Shown here: in pieces, positions 9,083-19,495 of the stretch | How positions within the stretch are numbered: position 1 is the stretch's first letter | Layout of the letters: every line of letters starts with the position of its first letter | Assembly (NCBI GenBank): GCA_020637615.1 | Contig: JACKKC010000015.1 | Span: 1 to 64,000, forward strand | DNA from: Rhodovulum sp. | Lineage (GTDB): Bacteria; Pseudomonadota; Alphaproteobacteria; Rhodobacterales; Rhodobacteraceae | Length of the DNA: 64,000 bases | Direction: 5' to 3' | Notes under the pieces: model-generated | Databases searched by the model: none | Told to the model about the DNA's origin: nothing | What the model saw: the letters and a program-made list of their open reading frames with translations, nothing else | Position numbers and translations under genes: made by a program

Positions 9083-9490
9083 ATGTTCGAGGCGCAGCCG
9101 CGTGGGGCGAGGAAACTGAAGGAGCCGATCGAAGTGATGGATTACGTGGGCATGGGCAGCATGGTCGCCGACTGGTCGACCGGCCGCCGCGCCCTGCCGC
9201 GCGACGTGGGCGAACTGCGCGATCAGCTCGACGGGATCGCGACGGTCTCGGACCGGGTCACGGAGCTCGAATTCGTGCAGGGGACCTCGGAGAAGCTCGT
9301 CATCCGGCTCCCGGTCCGCGAGATGATCGAGGCGAGCATCGACGCCATGACCGACCCGATGGCCATGGGGCGCTATCCCCTGCCGCAGTTCTATGACGAT
9401 TATCACCGGCCGGGGATCGCGCCGATCATGACCCCGATCGACATCCTTTTCGCCCGCGTGGGCGATTACACGATCGCCCAGTGCAAATGA
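9083..9490 (+). CDS. Hypothetical protein, 135 residues
   Basis: No family recognised. It is acidic and soluble, with no signal peptide or membrane span. It starts MFEAQPRGARKLKEPIEV, has a central stretch LEFVQGTSEKLVIRLPVREM, and ends DYTIAQCK, with its only cysteine in the second-last position. The start is supported by the AAGGAGGAGG ribosome site just upstream; a longer frame extends back to 8753 but lacks a good site. A strong intrinsic terminator at 9548 follows it, so it is a single-gene transcript. It converges on the YcaO gene. Whether the two are functionally linked is unknown. Confidence 0.72.
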   Translation: MFEAQPRGARKLKEPIEVMDYVGMGSMVADWSTGRRALPRDVGELRDQLDGIATVSDRVTELEFVQGTSEKLVIRLPVREMIEASIDAMTDPMAMGRYPLPQFYDDYHRPGIAPIMTPIDILFARVGDYTIAQCK

Positions 9491-9547
9491 TGCACCGGGC
9501 TCCGCCGCAGGCCGTTGCGTCCGGTTTGCTTCCTCCCTGACCAACTC

Positions 9548-9578
9548 GGCGGCTGCTCAACCCAGCCGCCGTTTTTTT
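9548..9578 (+). terminator. Rho-independent terminator
   Basis: GGCGGCT (9548-9554) pairs perfectly with AGCCGCC (9564-9570) across a 9-nt loop and is followed by G and seven T (9572-9578). It ends the transcript of the 135-residue gene, and on the other strand it lies just beyond the YcaO stop at 9589. Confidence 0.9.
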
Positions 9579-9588
9579 CGTTTCGGGC

Positions 9589-10680
9589 TCACATCAGCGG
9601 CGCGACGGCACCGGGCGCACCGTGTCTCGCCGCGCCGGCGCCGGGGAACGGCCGGAGGCCAGTCGCGAGCACCTTCGCCACCGCGAGCCCGCCGGGCGGG
9701 CCGGCGAGATCCACTGCGACCGTGCGGCGCCCCCCCGCGCCGAGATGCGCGACGAGTTCGTCGAGGCCGGAGAGCCGCGGCCCTGGCGGTTCCGCCGTGG
9801 TGGGGGTGAGGCAGGGGAAGGTTCCGGGATCGAGCGCCGCGCGCCGCAGCACGCCCAGGTCGTCGGCCGTCGATGCCCCGCGCGCCGCGCGGTAGCGGGC
9901 GAGTTCCAGGGCGATTTCCATCTGCAGGAGCTCGATGGTCGCGCCGGCCGCCGCGGTCGGCGCATCCAGCGCGGCCTTGAAGCCGAAGGCCAGCCCGCCC
10001 CCGGCCGCATCCCACGACAGGGCGCAGACCACCGGAACCCCGACCGGCGAGGCCAGCGCGAGAAAGGCGGTCGCGCGCGGCACCGGCGCGCCGTCGCGCA
10101 GGCGGGCGAGCCGCGCCTCCGCGCCGGCGAGAACCGAGGGCGCGAGCCCGGCCGGCTGTCGCCCGTCGAGCCACCAGGCGGCGACGGCGTCGCGTTCGAT
10201 CAGTTCCAGGAGACCCGCCAGCCGCGCGGCTTCGCGGTCGATGCCAGCCGCCAGCCCGAGGCCGAATGTGGATGCCGCTCCGTCCGGCGGACGGAGGAAG
10301 ACCCCGAGCGCCCGGCCGTCGGCCAGATCGACACCCGCGACCCGGCCGCCCTCCCCGGCGGGGCGCACGAGCGCGTCGATCTCCGGATCGCCCAGCAAAC
10401 GCGACGCCTCGCCCCCTGCGCGCGCCGCGATCACCTCCGCGGCCTCGCCCGCGAGCCGCGCGGTGGCCTCCAGCGTCTCGGCGCCGCCGCCGCCCACGGC
10501 GATCCCATCGAGCGAACCGGCGAGATAGACGAAGCCCGGCGCGGCGGCATTCGGCAGGGCCGAGACCCAGTCGAGCCGGCTCAGCGACGGCCACAGGCGC
10601 GCGGTCGTCGCCCCGGGCCGGAGCGCATCGCGCAGCCGGGCCAGGCTTTCCGGAATCGCGGTGGGCGGCAGCGGGGCCAA
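9589..10680 (-). CDS. YcaO-like family protein, orphan
   Basis: A 363-residue YcaO-fold protein. YcaO enzymes use ATP to activate peptide backbone amides, making azolines or thioamides, or assist methylthiolation of ribosomal protein S12. The diagnostic ATP/Mg motif is LLELIERDAVAAWW at about residues 182-195, with an upstream GEAAE helix corresponding to the first acidic pair. The C-terminus is rich in Gly, Ala and Pro but lacks the PxPxP end of many azoline-forming members. No TfuA, E1-like, dehydrogenase or obvious precursor peptide lies nearby. The start is an apparent TTG at 10680 with a poor ribosome site. It follows the aldehyde dehydrogenase by 22 bases on the same strand, suggesting co-transcription. 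Confidence 0.82.
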   Translation of the reverse strand: MAPLPPTAIPESLARLRDALRPGATTARLWPSLSRLDWVSALPNAAAPGFVYLAGSLDGIAVGGGGAETLEATARLAGEAAEVIAARAGGEASRLLGDPEIDALVRPAGEGGRVAGVDLADGRALGVFLRPPDGAASTFGLGLAAGIDREAARLAGLLELIERDAVAAWWLDGRQPAGLAPSVLAGAEARLARLRDGAPVPRATAFLALASPVGVPVVCALSWDAAGGGLAFGFKAALDAPTAAAGATIELLQMEIALELARYRAARGASTADDLGVLRRAALDPGTFPCLTPTTAEPPGPRLSGLDELVAHLGAGGRRTVAVDLAGPPGGLAVAKVLATGLRPFPGAGAARHGAPGAVAPLM

Positions 10681-10702
10681 GGCCAGCGGCCCCGGCCCGG
10701 CG

Positions 10703-12178
10703 TCAGACGCTCATGCAGAGATACTTGATCTCCAGGTAGTCCTCGATGCCGTGGCTCGATCCCTCGCGCCCGAGCCCCGATTGCTTGACGCCGCCGAAGG
10801 GCGCGACCTCGGTGGAGATCAGCCCGGTGTTGATGCCGACCATGCCGTATTCCAGCGCCTCGGCCACGCGCCAGACCCGGCTGAGGTCGCGGGCATAGAA
10901 ATAGGAGGCCAGCCCGAAGATCGTGTCGTTGGCCTGCTCGATCACGTCCTCCTCGGTCTCGAAGCGGAAGAGCGGCGCGACGGGCCCGAAGGTCTCGTCG
11001 TTGGCGACCATCATGTCGCGGGTGACGCCGGTCAGGATCGTCGGCTCGAAGAAGGTGCCGCCGAGCGAATGCCGCTTGCCGCCCATCTTGATCTGCGCGC
11101 CCTTGGAGGTCGCGTCGGCGATGTGCTCCTCGACCTTCCTGACCGCGTCGGCGGTGATCAGCGGGCCGGTGGTCACCCCGGCGTCGAAGCCGTCGCCCAC
11201 ATGCATCTGCCCGACCTTCTGCGACAGGCGATGGGCGAATTCGTCGTAGATCCCGGACTGGACGTAGATCCGGTTCGCGCAGACGCAGGTCTGGCCGTTG
11301 TTGCGGTATTTCGAGATCATCGCGCCCTCGACCGCGGCGTCGATGTCGGCGTCGTCGAAGACGATGAAGGGCGCGTTGCCGCCGAGCTCCATCGACATCT
11401 TCAGCACCTGCTCGGCGCCCTGCCGGAGCAGGATGCGCCCGACCTCGGTCGAGCCGGTGAAGGTGAGCTTGCGGACCTTGGGATGGGCGCAGAACACCTG
11501 TCCGACCTTCGAGCTCGACTTGGAGGTGACGACGCTCAAGGCCCCCTTGGGCAGGCCGGCGCGCTCGGCCAGCACCGCCATGGCCAGTGCCGAGAGCGGC
11601 GTCTCGCCGGCCGGCTTGGCGACGAATCCGCAGCCGACCGCGAGCGCCGGGCCGACCTTGCGGGCGATCATCGCATTGGGGAAGTTCCAGGGCGTGATCG
11701 AGGTGGCGACGCCGATCGGCTGCTTGATGACCAGGATCCGCTTGTCGCGCTGGTGGCCGGGGATCGTCTCGCCATAGACGCGCTTGGCCTCCTCCGAGAA
11801 CCATTCGATGAAGGAGGCGCCGTAGAGGATCTCGCCCTTCGCCTCGGCGAGCGGCTTGCCCATCTCCGCGGTCAGGATCGCGGCGAGGTCGTCGGCATTG
11901 GCGACCATGAGCTCGTACCACTTGCGCAGCACCGCGGCGCGTTCCTTGCCGGTCCGGGCCGCCCATTCCTTGCGGGCCTCGTCCGCCGCGTCGATCGCGT
12001 GCGCGACCTCCGATTCGTCAAGGTCGGGCACGGTGCAGATCGTGTCGCCCCGTGCCGGATTGGTCACCGGGAAGGACTTGCCGCTCGCCGCGGCCACCCA
12101 TTCGCCGGCCACGAAGGCCTTGTCGCGCAGGAGGTCGGGATCGGAGAGGCGGGATTTGAGGTCAGTGTGATCGAGCAT
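10703..12178 (-). CDS. gabD: NAD(P)-dependent succinate-semialdehyde dehydrogenase
   Basis: A 491-residue aldehyde dehydrogenase that most resembles GabD, which oxidises succinate semialdehyde (from GABA) to succinate. Motifs seen: TPWNFPNAM, cofactor loop FTGSTEVG, general base in MELGGNAPFI, catalytic Cys in NNGQTCVCANR, and the C-terminal PFGGVKQSGLGREG. The length and the conserved SSHGIEDYLEIKYLC end fit the GabD/SSADH group. The exact semialdehyde is inferred. No gabT lies adjacent. It precedes the YcaO gene by 22 bases and follows gapA by about 180 bases, on the same strand. Confidence 0.9.
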   Translation of the reverse strand: MLDHTDLKSRLSDPDLLRDKAFVAGEWVAAASGKSFPVTNPARGDTICTVPDLDESEVAHAIDAADEARKEWAARTGKERAAVLRKWYELMVANADDLAAILTAEMGKPLAEAKGEILYGASFIEWFSEEAKRVYGETIPGHQRDKRILVIKQPIGVATSITPWNFPNAMIARKVGPALAVGCGFVAKPAGETPLSALAMAVLAERAGLPKGALSVVTSKSSSKVGQVFCAHPKVRKLTFTGSTEVGRILLRQGAEQVLKMSMELGGNAPFIVFDDADIDAAVEGAMISKYRNNGQTCVCANRIYVQSGIYDEFAHRLSQKVGQMHVGDGFDAGVTTGPLITADAVRKVEEHIADATSKGAQIKMGGKRHSLGGTFFEPTILTGVTRDMMVANDETFGPVAPLFRFETEEDVIEQANDTIFGLASYFYARDLSRVWRVAEALEYGMVGINTGLISTEVAPFGGVKQSGLGREGSSHGIEDYLEIKYLCMSV

Positions 12179-12288
12179 GTCTACGCTCCTTCTGGCGACA
12201 GTCAGCTATCCGCGGCGCGGGGTCCCGCCCTCGGGGCCGGGCGCTAAACCCCGGGCGCCTCCCGGATCGGTGGCGCCCCATGACGCGA

Positions 12289-12326
12289 CCGTCCGCGGAT
12301 GCACATTCGCGCGCACCCGCGGACGG
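12289..12326 (-). terminator. Stem-loop between gapA and gabD
   Basis: A perfect 10-bp stem, CCGTCCGCGG (12289-12298) with CCGCGGACGG (12317-12326), around an 18-nt loop, lying 34 bases beyond the gapA stop. There is no T-run, so it may be a Rho-assisted terminator or an mRNA 3'-end stabiliser rather than a classic terminator. Confidence 0.5.
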
Positions 12327-12359
12327 AACCGGATCGAGGGGCGGGCCCCGCCGCAGGCG

Positions 12360-13361
12360 TCAGATGAGTTTGCCCAAGGCCACGGCGGTATCGGACATCC
12401 GCGAGGAGAAGCCCCATTCGTTGTCGTACCAGGTCAGGATGCGGCAGAAGGTGCCGTCCATGACCTTGGTCTGGTCCATGTGGAACACCGAGGAATGCGG
12501 GTCGTGGTTGAAGTCCGACGACACGAGCTTCTCGGTGGTGAAGCCGAGGATGCCTTCGAGCGGACCCTCGGCGGCGGCCCGGATTGCGCCGTTGATCTCG
12601 TCGACCGAGGTCTCGCGGCTCGCGATGAACTTGAAATCCACCACCGAGACGTTCGGGGTCGGCACCCGGATCGCCACGCCGTCGAGCTTGCCGTTGAGTT
12701 CTGGCAGCACGAGGCCCACGGCCTTGGCCGCGCCGGTCGAGGTCGGGATCATCGAGAGCGCCGCGGCGCGGCCGCGGTAGAGATCCTTGTGCAGCGTGTC
12801 GAGCGTCGGCTGATCGCCGGTATAGCTGTGGATCGTGGTCATGAAGCCCTTTTCGATCCCGATGGCGTTGTTGAGCACGAAGGCCACGGGCGCGAGGCAG
12901 TTCGTGGTGCAGGAGGCGTTGGAGATCACCAGATCGTCCTTGGTCAGCGCCTTGTCGTTGACGCCGTAGACGATGGTCTTGTCCGCCCCGCTCGCCGGCG
13001 CCGAGACGATCACCCGCTTGGAGCCGTTCTCCAGATGCATCGCCGCCTTCGCCCGGTCGGTGAAGATGCCGGTGCATTCCAGGGCCACGTCGATGTCCTT
13101 CCAGGGCAGCGCCTTGGGATCGCGCTCGGCGGTGACCTTGATCGGCCCCCGGCCCACGTCGATGGTGTCGCCGTCGACGGTCACCTTGCCGGGAAAGCGG
13201 CCGTGCACCGAATCGTAGCGCACCAGATGCGCGTTGGTCTCCACCGGCCCGAGGTCGTTGATCGCCACCACCTCGATGTCCGTGCGGCCCGATTCGATGA
13301 TCGCGCGCAGCACGTTCCGGCCGATCCGTCCAAAACCGTTGATGCCTACCTTTACCGCCAT
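12360..13361 (-). CDS. gapA: Glyceraldehyde-3-phosphate dehydrogenase, type I
   Basis: Interconverts glyceraldehyde 3-phosphate and 1,3-bisphosphoglycerate with NAD(P) in glycolysis and the Calvin or gluconeogenic direction. The 333-residue protein shows the N-terminal Rossmann motif VKVGINGFGRIGR, the catalytic ISNASCTTNCLAP with its nucleophilic Cys near 150, and the end WYDNEWGFSSRM. The ATG at 13361 is chosen over a GTG six bases upstream because it leaves an AGGGA ribosome site at a workable distance. It starts 16 bases after the glpK stop on the same strand, so glycerol kinase and this enzyme are probably co-expressed. Confidence 0.96.
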   Translation of the reverse strand: MAVKVGINGFGRIGRNVLRAIIESGRTDIEVVAINDLGPVETNAHLVRYDSVHGRFPGKVTVDGDTIDVGRGPIKVTAERDPKALPWKDIDVALECTGIFTDRAKAAMHLENGSKRVIVSAPASGADKTIVYGVNDKALTKDDLVISNASCTTNCLAPVAFVLNNAIGIEKGFMTTIHSYTGDQPTLDTLHKDLYRGRAAALSMIPTSTGAAKAVGLVLPELNGKLDGVAIRVPTPNVSVVDFKFIASRETSVDEINGAIRAAAEGPLEGILGFTTEKLVSSDFNHDPHSSVFHMDQTKVMDGTFCRILTWYDNEWGFSSRMSDTAVALGKLI

Positions 13362-13377
13362 TCTCACTTTCCCTTGC

Positions 13378-14871
<1,494 letters not shown>

Positions 14872-14945
14872 CCGCTCCCTCCCCCTTGCGCGCCGCCGGC
14901 GCCGGCGGCTCGTCCCTTCATAGGCCGCCTGGGCGCCGAGGTCAC

Positions 14946-14974
14946 GCGCAAGGAAATTGCGCGCGCTTGCAAGC
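14946..14974. promoter_or_regulatory. Palindromic sites in the glpK-glpR control region
   Basis: Between the divergent glpK and glpR starts, GCGCAA (14946-14951) mirrors TTGCGC (14957-14962), and GCTTGCAAGC (14965-14974) is a perfect 10-bp palindrome. Their position about 45-75 bases before glpR makes them candidate GlpR operators. This is inference from symmetry only. Confidence 0.35.
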
Positions 14975-15019
14975 CCGTGGCCCCGGATCTAGAAGGGGAA
15001 ATCCGCAGCGAAGTCATGC

Positions 15020-15799
15020 ATGGCCCAGAACTTCCGCCATTCCGAGATCCTGACGATCGCGCGCGAGACGGGAAAGGTCACGGTCGAGGGCCTCGCGGCC
15101 AAGTTCAACGTGACCGCCCAGACGATCCGCCGGGACCTGACCGAGCTCTGCGACATCGGCCAGCTGACCCGCGTGCATGGCGGCGCGATGATCCCCTCGG
15201 GCGTGATCGCGCTGGGCTACGAGGACCGGCGCAGCCTCGCCTCGGCCGAGAAGGACGCCATGGCGCGGCTGGTCGCCGAGCAGATCCCCGACGGCGTCTC
15301 GATCTTCCTCAACGTCGGCACCACCACCGAAGCCGTGGCCCGGGCGCTGCTCAAGCACCGCAACCTGATGGTGGTGACCAACAACCTCAACGTCGCCAAT
15401 ATCCTCGCCACCTCGCCCAATTCCGAGGTGATCGTGACCGGCGGCATCCTGCGTCGCTCGGACGGGGCGCTGGTGGGCGACGTGACCGCCGAGTTCATCG
15501 GCCAGTTCAAGGTGGATTACGCCGTCATCGCCTCGGCGGCGGTCGATCCGGACGGCTCGCTGCTCGACTACGATTTCCGCGAGGTGCGAGTAGCGCAGGC
15601 GATCATCAAGAACGCGCGCAAGAGCTACCTCGTCGCCGACCACACCAAGTTCAAGATGGCCGCGCCGGTGCGCATCGCGAGCCTCGGCGAGCTCGACGGC
15701 TTCTTCACCGATATCACGCCGCCGAAATCCATCGTGCGGCTCTGCGCCGACAGCGACGTCTTCATCCGCACCGTGGAGCACAGCGCCCGGGCGCGCTGA
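15020..15799 (+). CDS. glpR: DeoR-family glycerol-3-phosphate regulon repressor
   Basis: A 259-residue transcription factor with an N-terminal DeoR winged helix-turn-helix (ILTIARETGKVTVEGLAAKF, then TAQTIRRDLTELC) and a C-terminal sugar-phosphate sensing domain (FLNVGTTTEAVARAL, TNNLNVANIL, ADHTKF). In the family the effector is glycerol 3-phosphate, which releases DNA. Being divergent from glpK and near glpD supports this assignment over other DeoR members. The ATG at 15020 starts directly at the DNA-binding domain. Confidence 0.92.
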   Translation: MAQNFRHSEILTIARETGKVTVEGLAAKFNVTAQTIRRDLTELCDIGQLTRVHGGAMIPSGVIALGYEDRRSLASAEKDAMARLVAEQIPDGVSIFLNVGTTTEAVARALLKHRNLMVVTNNLNVANILATSPNSEVIVTGGILRRSDGALVGDVTAEFIGQFKVDYAVIASAAVDPDGSLLDYDFREVRVAQAIIKNARKSYLVADHTKFKMAAPVRIASLGELDGFFTDITPPKSIVRLCADSDVFIRTVEHSARAR

Positions 15800-15810
15800 G
15801 CCGTCGCGGC

Positions 15811-16497
15811 TCAGGCGATCGAGATCAGCTTGTGCCTTCCGCGGTGGCGCTGCTCGATCCGCAGGGTGATCAGCGCGACCGCCAGCCAGCCGCCGTGGAA
15901 GACCAGCCCGGCGAGCACGACGACGATCCCCGGCAGCGGCCCGATCGCCGCGCGGTCGACGAATTCGGTCCAGCTCGTCACCGGGGTCGGATGGATGGCG
16001 AGCTTGCCGTAATAGGCCACCGCCTGCACGGTCAGGATATAGGCGTAGTTCTTGCGCAGCCGCCGGCCGATGGAGCGCAGCTCGCTGATGTGGAAATGCG
16101 GCCGGATGTAGTCCTGCGCCAGCAGCGTGTTCCATTTCCCGTCTCGGCCGTAGTCCTCGCCCCGCAGCATCGGGCCGAAGAGATCCGTCTCCATCAGCCG
16201 GCAGCGCGCCCGCCAGACGTTGAAATAGCGGTAGCGGCGCGATTCGAAGAGCAGGAAGACCACGACCAGCAGCCCCACCAGGATCAGCGGAAGCGGCGAG
16301 GCCTCCGGCCCGGCGAAGGTGAGCGAGAGCGCCAGGCCGGTGGTGACGACCGCCCAGTTGGTCGTGTGGTCGAGGCGCGAGCGCCAGATCGTGCTGCGGT
16401 AGACCTCGCCGCGATAGAGATGCGCCAGCGCGCCGAGCTCCGCCGCCGTGAAAACCGGCTCCTCGCCGCCGCTGGCCGCGGTCGACCGCTCGCCCAT
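15811..16497 (-). CDS. DUF2270 integral membrane protein
   Basis: A 228-residue protein with four probable membrane segments, two near residues 47-85 and two near the C-terminus (VQAVAYYGKLA region and LPGIVVVLAGLVFHGGW). Between them lies a conserved soluble part (RYFNVWRARCRLMETDLFGPML). This matches DUF2270, a family of unknown function found in alphaproteobacteria and cyanobacteria. It converges with glpR, 11 bases away, and no functional link is apparent. Confidence 0.85.
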   Translation of the reverse strand: MGERSTAASGGEEPVFTAAELGALAHLYRGEVYRSTIWRSRLDHTTNWAVVTTGLALSLTFAGPEASPLPLILVGLLVVVFLLFESRRYRYFNVWRARCRLMETDLFGPMLRGEDYGRDGKWNTLLAQDYIRPHFHISELRSIGRRLRKNYAYILTVQAVAYYGKLAIHPTPVTSWTEFVDRAAIGPLPGIVVVLAGLVFHGGWLAVALITLRIEQRHRGRHKLISIA

Positions 16498-16657
16498 GAT
16501 GCGTCCTCCACTGTCCCGGCGCCACTATGCCATCGCTTCGCGGGGAGTCCACGGACCTTGTTCGCGCTTCGACCGTCCAGCAGAAGAACGAGGGCAGCGC
16601 CCGACCCGGGCGGGAGCGGAACGCCCGCCTGGGGCAACTGTGGAGATCCCGGTGCGG

Positions 16658-17393
16658 TCATGCGGTCTCGGCGCGGGTCCGGTCGAAGGGCATGCCGGTG
16701 CGCAGGACGGCGTTGGCGACGGCGCGGCGCGAGGCGCGGCCGAGCTCGCCGAGGTGGCCGAGCAGCGTCACGGCGGTCACGGCGCCGATGCCGGGGATCG
16801 AGCGCAGGAGCCGGTCCGCCGCCCGGAGCTCCGGATGCGCGGCGAGATGGCCGGCGATCGCCGCCTCGATGCGCGCGACCCGGCGGGCGAGGCCCGCCAG
16901 CGCGGCACGGATGTCGCGGGCGACGAGGGGCAGCGTGCAGGCCGAGAGGCGGTTCTTCTCTTGCGTCTCCATGCGCTTGAGCTGGTCGCGGCGCTGGACC
17001 AGCGCGCGCAGCTCCTCCCGGCCCGGGTCGAGACCCGGGTCCGGCGCCGGCTGGCGCTCGGCGCCGAGCCGGGCGAGCATCGCCGCGTCGCGCCGAAGGC
17101 GCGCAGGTTTGCGCGACGCGGTCCGTCTTCGGCAGGTTGAGCGAGCGGGCGAAATGCCAGGCGTGGAGCGGGTTGAGCCGCACCCCGGCCCGGCCGGCCC
17201 GGTCGAGCGCCAGCCGCAGCGGCCGGTCGCAGCCGCTGGTGGCTTCGTAGACGACGGCATCGTCGACTCCGAGGCCGGCGAGCCAGCGCACGATCGCCGC
17301 GGGCTCGTTGGCGATGCGCGCCTCGCCGCGGCGCGGGTCGCAGATGTCGAGGCAGTCCTTGGAAAGATCGACGCCGATCCAGGTCCGTGTCAT
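16658..17393 (-). pseudogene. IS110-family transposase remnant (frameshift and internal deletion)
   Basis: The N-terminal frame (from 17393) begins MTRTWIGVDLSKDCLDI, the DEDD/RuvC-like start of IS110 recombinases, and reads correctly to about residue 93 (LPKTDRV). It then shifts near 17110 into a second frame that carries the helical linker and the C-terminal helix-hairpin LLRSIPGIGAVTAVTLLGHL and ends at 16658. The Tnp20 serine-containing region is missing: RASRRAVAN jumps straight to what looks like the very end of such proteins (NAVLRTGMPFD). Two lesions mean no active enzyme. IS110 elements have no terminal inverted repeats, so the element ends are not defined. Confidence 0.85.
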
Positions 17394-17560
17394 GCTGGTA
17401 TCCTGTCCATGTCTTCGGGCTCATACGGCCCACGCAACTGTTCAGGCTTGGTCAGACCAACCGGTGGTGACCCGATCCCAAGGACGGGCTCGGTCGGCCC
17501 AGGGCGGGGCACGGGCTCACCACCGGACCCACAGAATGCCACGGAATATCCAGACAGGGC
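17394..17560 (-). ncRNA. Possible IS110 non-coding end (bridge RNA region)
   Basis: The 348-base gap between the IS110 relic and glpD has no gene. Directly upstream of the transposase start, CCGGTGGTGA-CCC (17461-17473) mirrors GGG-CTCACCACCGG (17513-17526) with one bulge, giving a long hairpin. In IS110-group elements the non-coding end beside the recombinase encodes a structured bridge RNA that guides target choice, so this is a candidate remnant. The boundaries are arbitrary, and the assignment is inferred from position and structure only. Confidence 0.3.
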
Positions 17561-17741
17561 GGGGTGGGCGCTGCCCGGCCGTGGCCGCCGGATGGCGGTG
17601 CGGCATGCGCTCGAGACGCCTGTTGGCGATGGCGCATTGTCGATTGCAGTTGCCTCGAACTCCCGGACCGGCCCCGTTGACCGCCCGCCCCCGCGACTTC
17701 ATCATCGCCCCGAAAGCGGCCGGATTTGCGGAGGGGCGCCA

Positions 17742-19292
17742 GTGGATCAGGGGAACGCGGCGGATTTCGACCTCTTCGTCATCGGCGGCGGGGTCAACGG
17801 CTGCGGCATCGCCCGGGACGCTGCCGGCCGCGGGCTGCGGGTCGGGCTCGCGGAACAGGGCGATCTCGCCCAGGCAACCTCCTCGGCCTCGACCAAGCTC
17901 TTCCACGGCGGGTTGCGCTATCTGGAGTACTACGAGTTCCGGCTGGTGCGCGAGGCGCTGATCGAGCGCGAGACCCTGCTCGTGGCCATGCCGCATATCA
18001 GCTGGCCGCTCCGCTTCGTGCTGCCGCATCACGACGGCCTGCGGCCGGCCTGGCTGCTGCGCCTCGGGCTCTTTCTCTACGACCATCTCGGCGGGCGGAA
18101 GATCCTGCCGCCGACCCGCAGCCTCGACCTGCACGAAGATCCGGCCGGCGCACCGCTCAAGCCCGGCTACGAGAAGGCCTTCGAATACTCCGACTGCTGG
18201 GTGGAGGATGCGCGGCTGGTGGTGCTGCTCGCCCGCGACGCCGCCCGCCGCAGCGCGAAGATCATGCCGAGGAAGAAATGCCTCGCCGCCCGCCGGGACG
18301 GGGGCGTCTGGCGGATCTGATCCGCGACGCCGCGGGGGCGGAGCGGGAGGTCACCGCCCGAGTGCTCGTCAATGCCGGCGGGCCCTGGGTCGGGCACATC
18401 ATCGCCGAGACCCTGAAGATCGAATCGAGCGAGCGGGTGCGCCTCGTGCGCGGCAGCCATATCGTGACCCGCCGGCTCTTCGAGCACGACCGGGCCTATA
18501 TCTTTCAGGGCGCGGACGACCGCATCGTCTTCGCGATTCCCTTCGAGACCGATTTCACGCTGATCGGCACCACCGACCGCGACCACGAGGGCGCGCCGGA
18601 CGAGGCTTTCTGCACCCCGGAGGAGGCGGAATACCTGCGGGCCGCGGCCTCGGAATATCTCCGCACGCCGGTCGCGGCCGAGGACGTGGTCTGGACCTAT
18701 TCCGGGGTGCGCCCGCTCTACGACGACGGCGCGAAATCCGCCACGGCGGCGACGCGCGAATACGTGCTCTCGCTCGACGCGCCCGGGGATGCGCCGCCGC
18801 TGCTCAACGTCTTCGGCGGCAAGATCACCACGCATCGGCGCCTCGCCGAGGCGGCGATGGCCAGGCTCGCACCGCATTTTCCCGAAGCAGGGCGGCGCCT
18901 GGACGGCGCGGGTGCCGCTGCCGGGCGGGGATTTCCGGCATGACGAGTTCGGCCGGCTGATCGGCGCCCTGCTCACGGCCTATCCGTTCCTCAACCCGCG
19001 CTGGGCCCGCCGCCTCGTCCGGGCCTACGGCACTGAGGCGCGCGAGATCCTCGGCGCGGCGCGGAATGCGGAGGACTTGGGCCGGCGCTTCGGCCACGAC
19101 CTGACGGAGGCGGAGGTCGTGTGGCTGATGGAGCGGGAATGGGCGCGCAGCGCGGCTGACGTGCTCTGGCGCCGCTCGAAGCTCGGGCTGCGGCTCGACG
19201 CGGGAGAAGCCGCCGCGCTCGACGCCTGGATGGAGGCGCGGAACGCAGCGGCGCGGGCGCCTCGTCACGACCCCGTCACCGAAACGGTGTAA
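17742..19292 (+). pseudogene. glpD: Glycerol-3-phosphate dehydrogenase with two frameshifts
   Basis: Would oxidise glycerol 3-phosphate to dihydroxyacetone phosphate and pass electrons to quinone at the inner membrane. The GTG at 17742, with a GGAGGGGCG ribosome site, opens the FAD motif FDLFVIGGGVNGCGIARDAAGRG; ATSSASTKLFHGG and the domain up to residue 190 follow. The frame is lost at about 18310-18317 (stop at 18318), continues one base earlier through VLVNAGGPWVGHI and GTTDRDHEG, then returns to the first frame at about 18880-18890 for PLPGGDFRHDEF to the end. One extra G in CGGAT and one fewer base in TTTTCCC would restore a complete protein of about 516 residues. Either two real indels or sequence errors. 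Confidence 0.88.
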
Positions 19293-19495
19293 GGCTCGGC
19301 CAGCCCGATGGGACGGGTGCGACGGCGCGGCCGGATCCGGTATCCGGGTCTCCGAGAGTGTTTCGTGTTCGGTATGTTGTACCGGCCCCCGTCGGTCCCG
19401 CGGGTGGCATCATGTGGGCCCCGGTCGAGGGGACAGGACGGCGCCCGGCCCGGCGCCGTCAGAAAAACACCGTGAAAACAAATGCATATGCCCTG

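Noticed and set aside
12244..13077. 277-residue frame opposite gapA
   Set aside because: Low-complexity Arg/Gly/Gln-rich shadow of a conserved enzyme.
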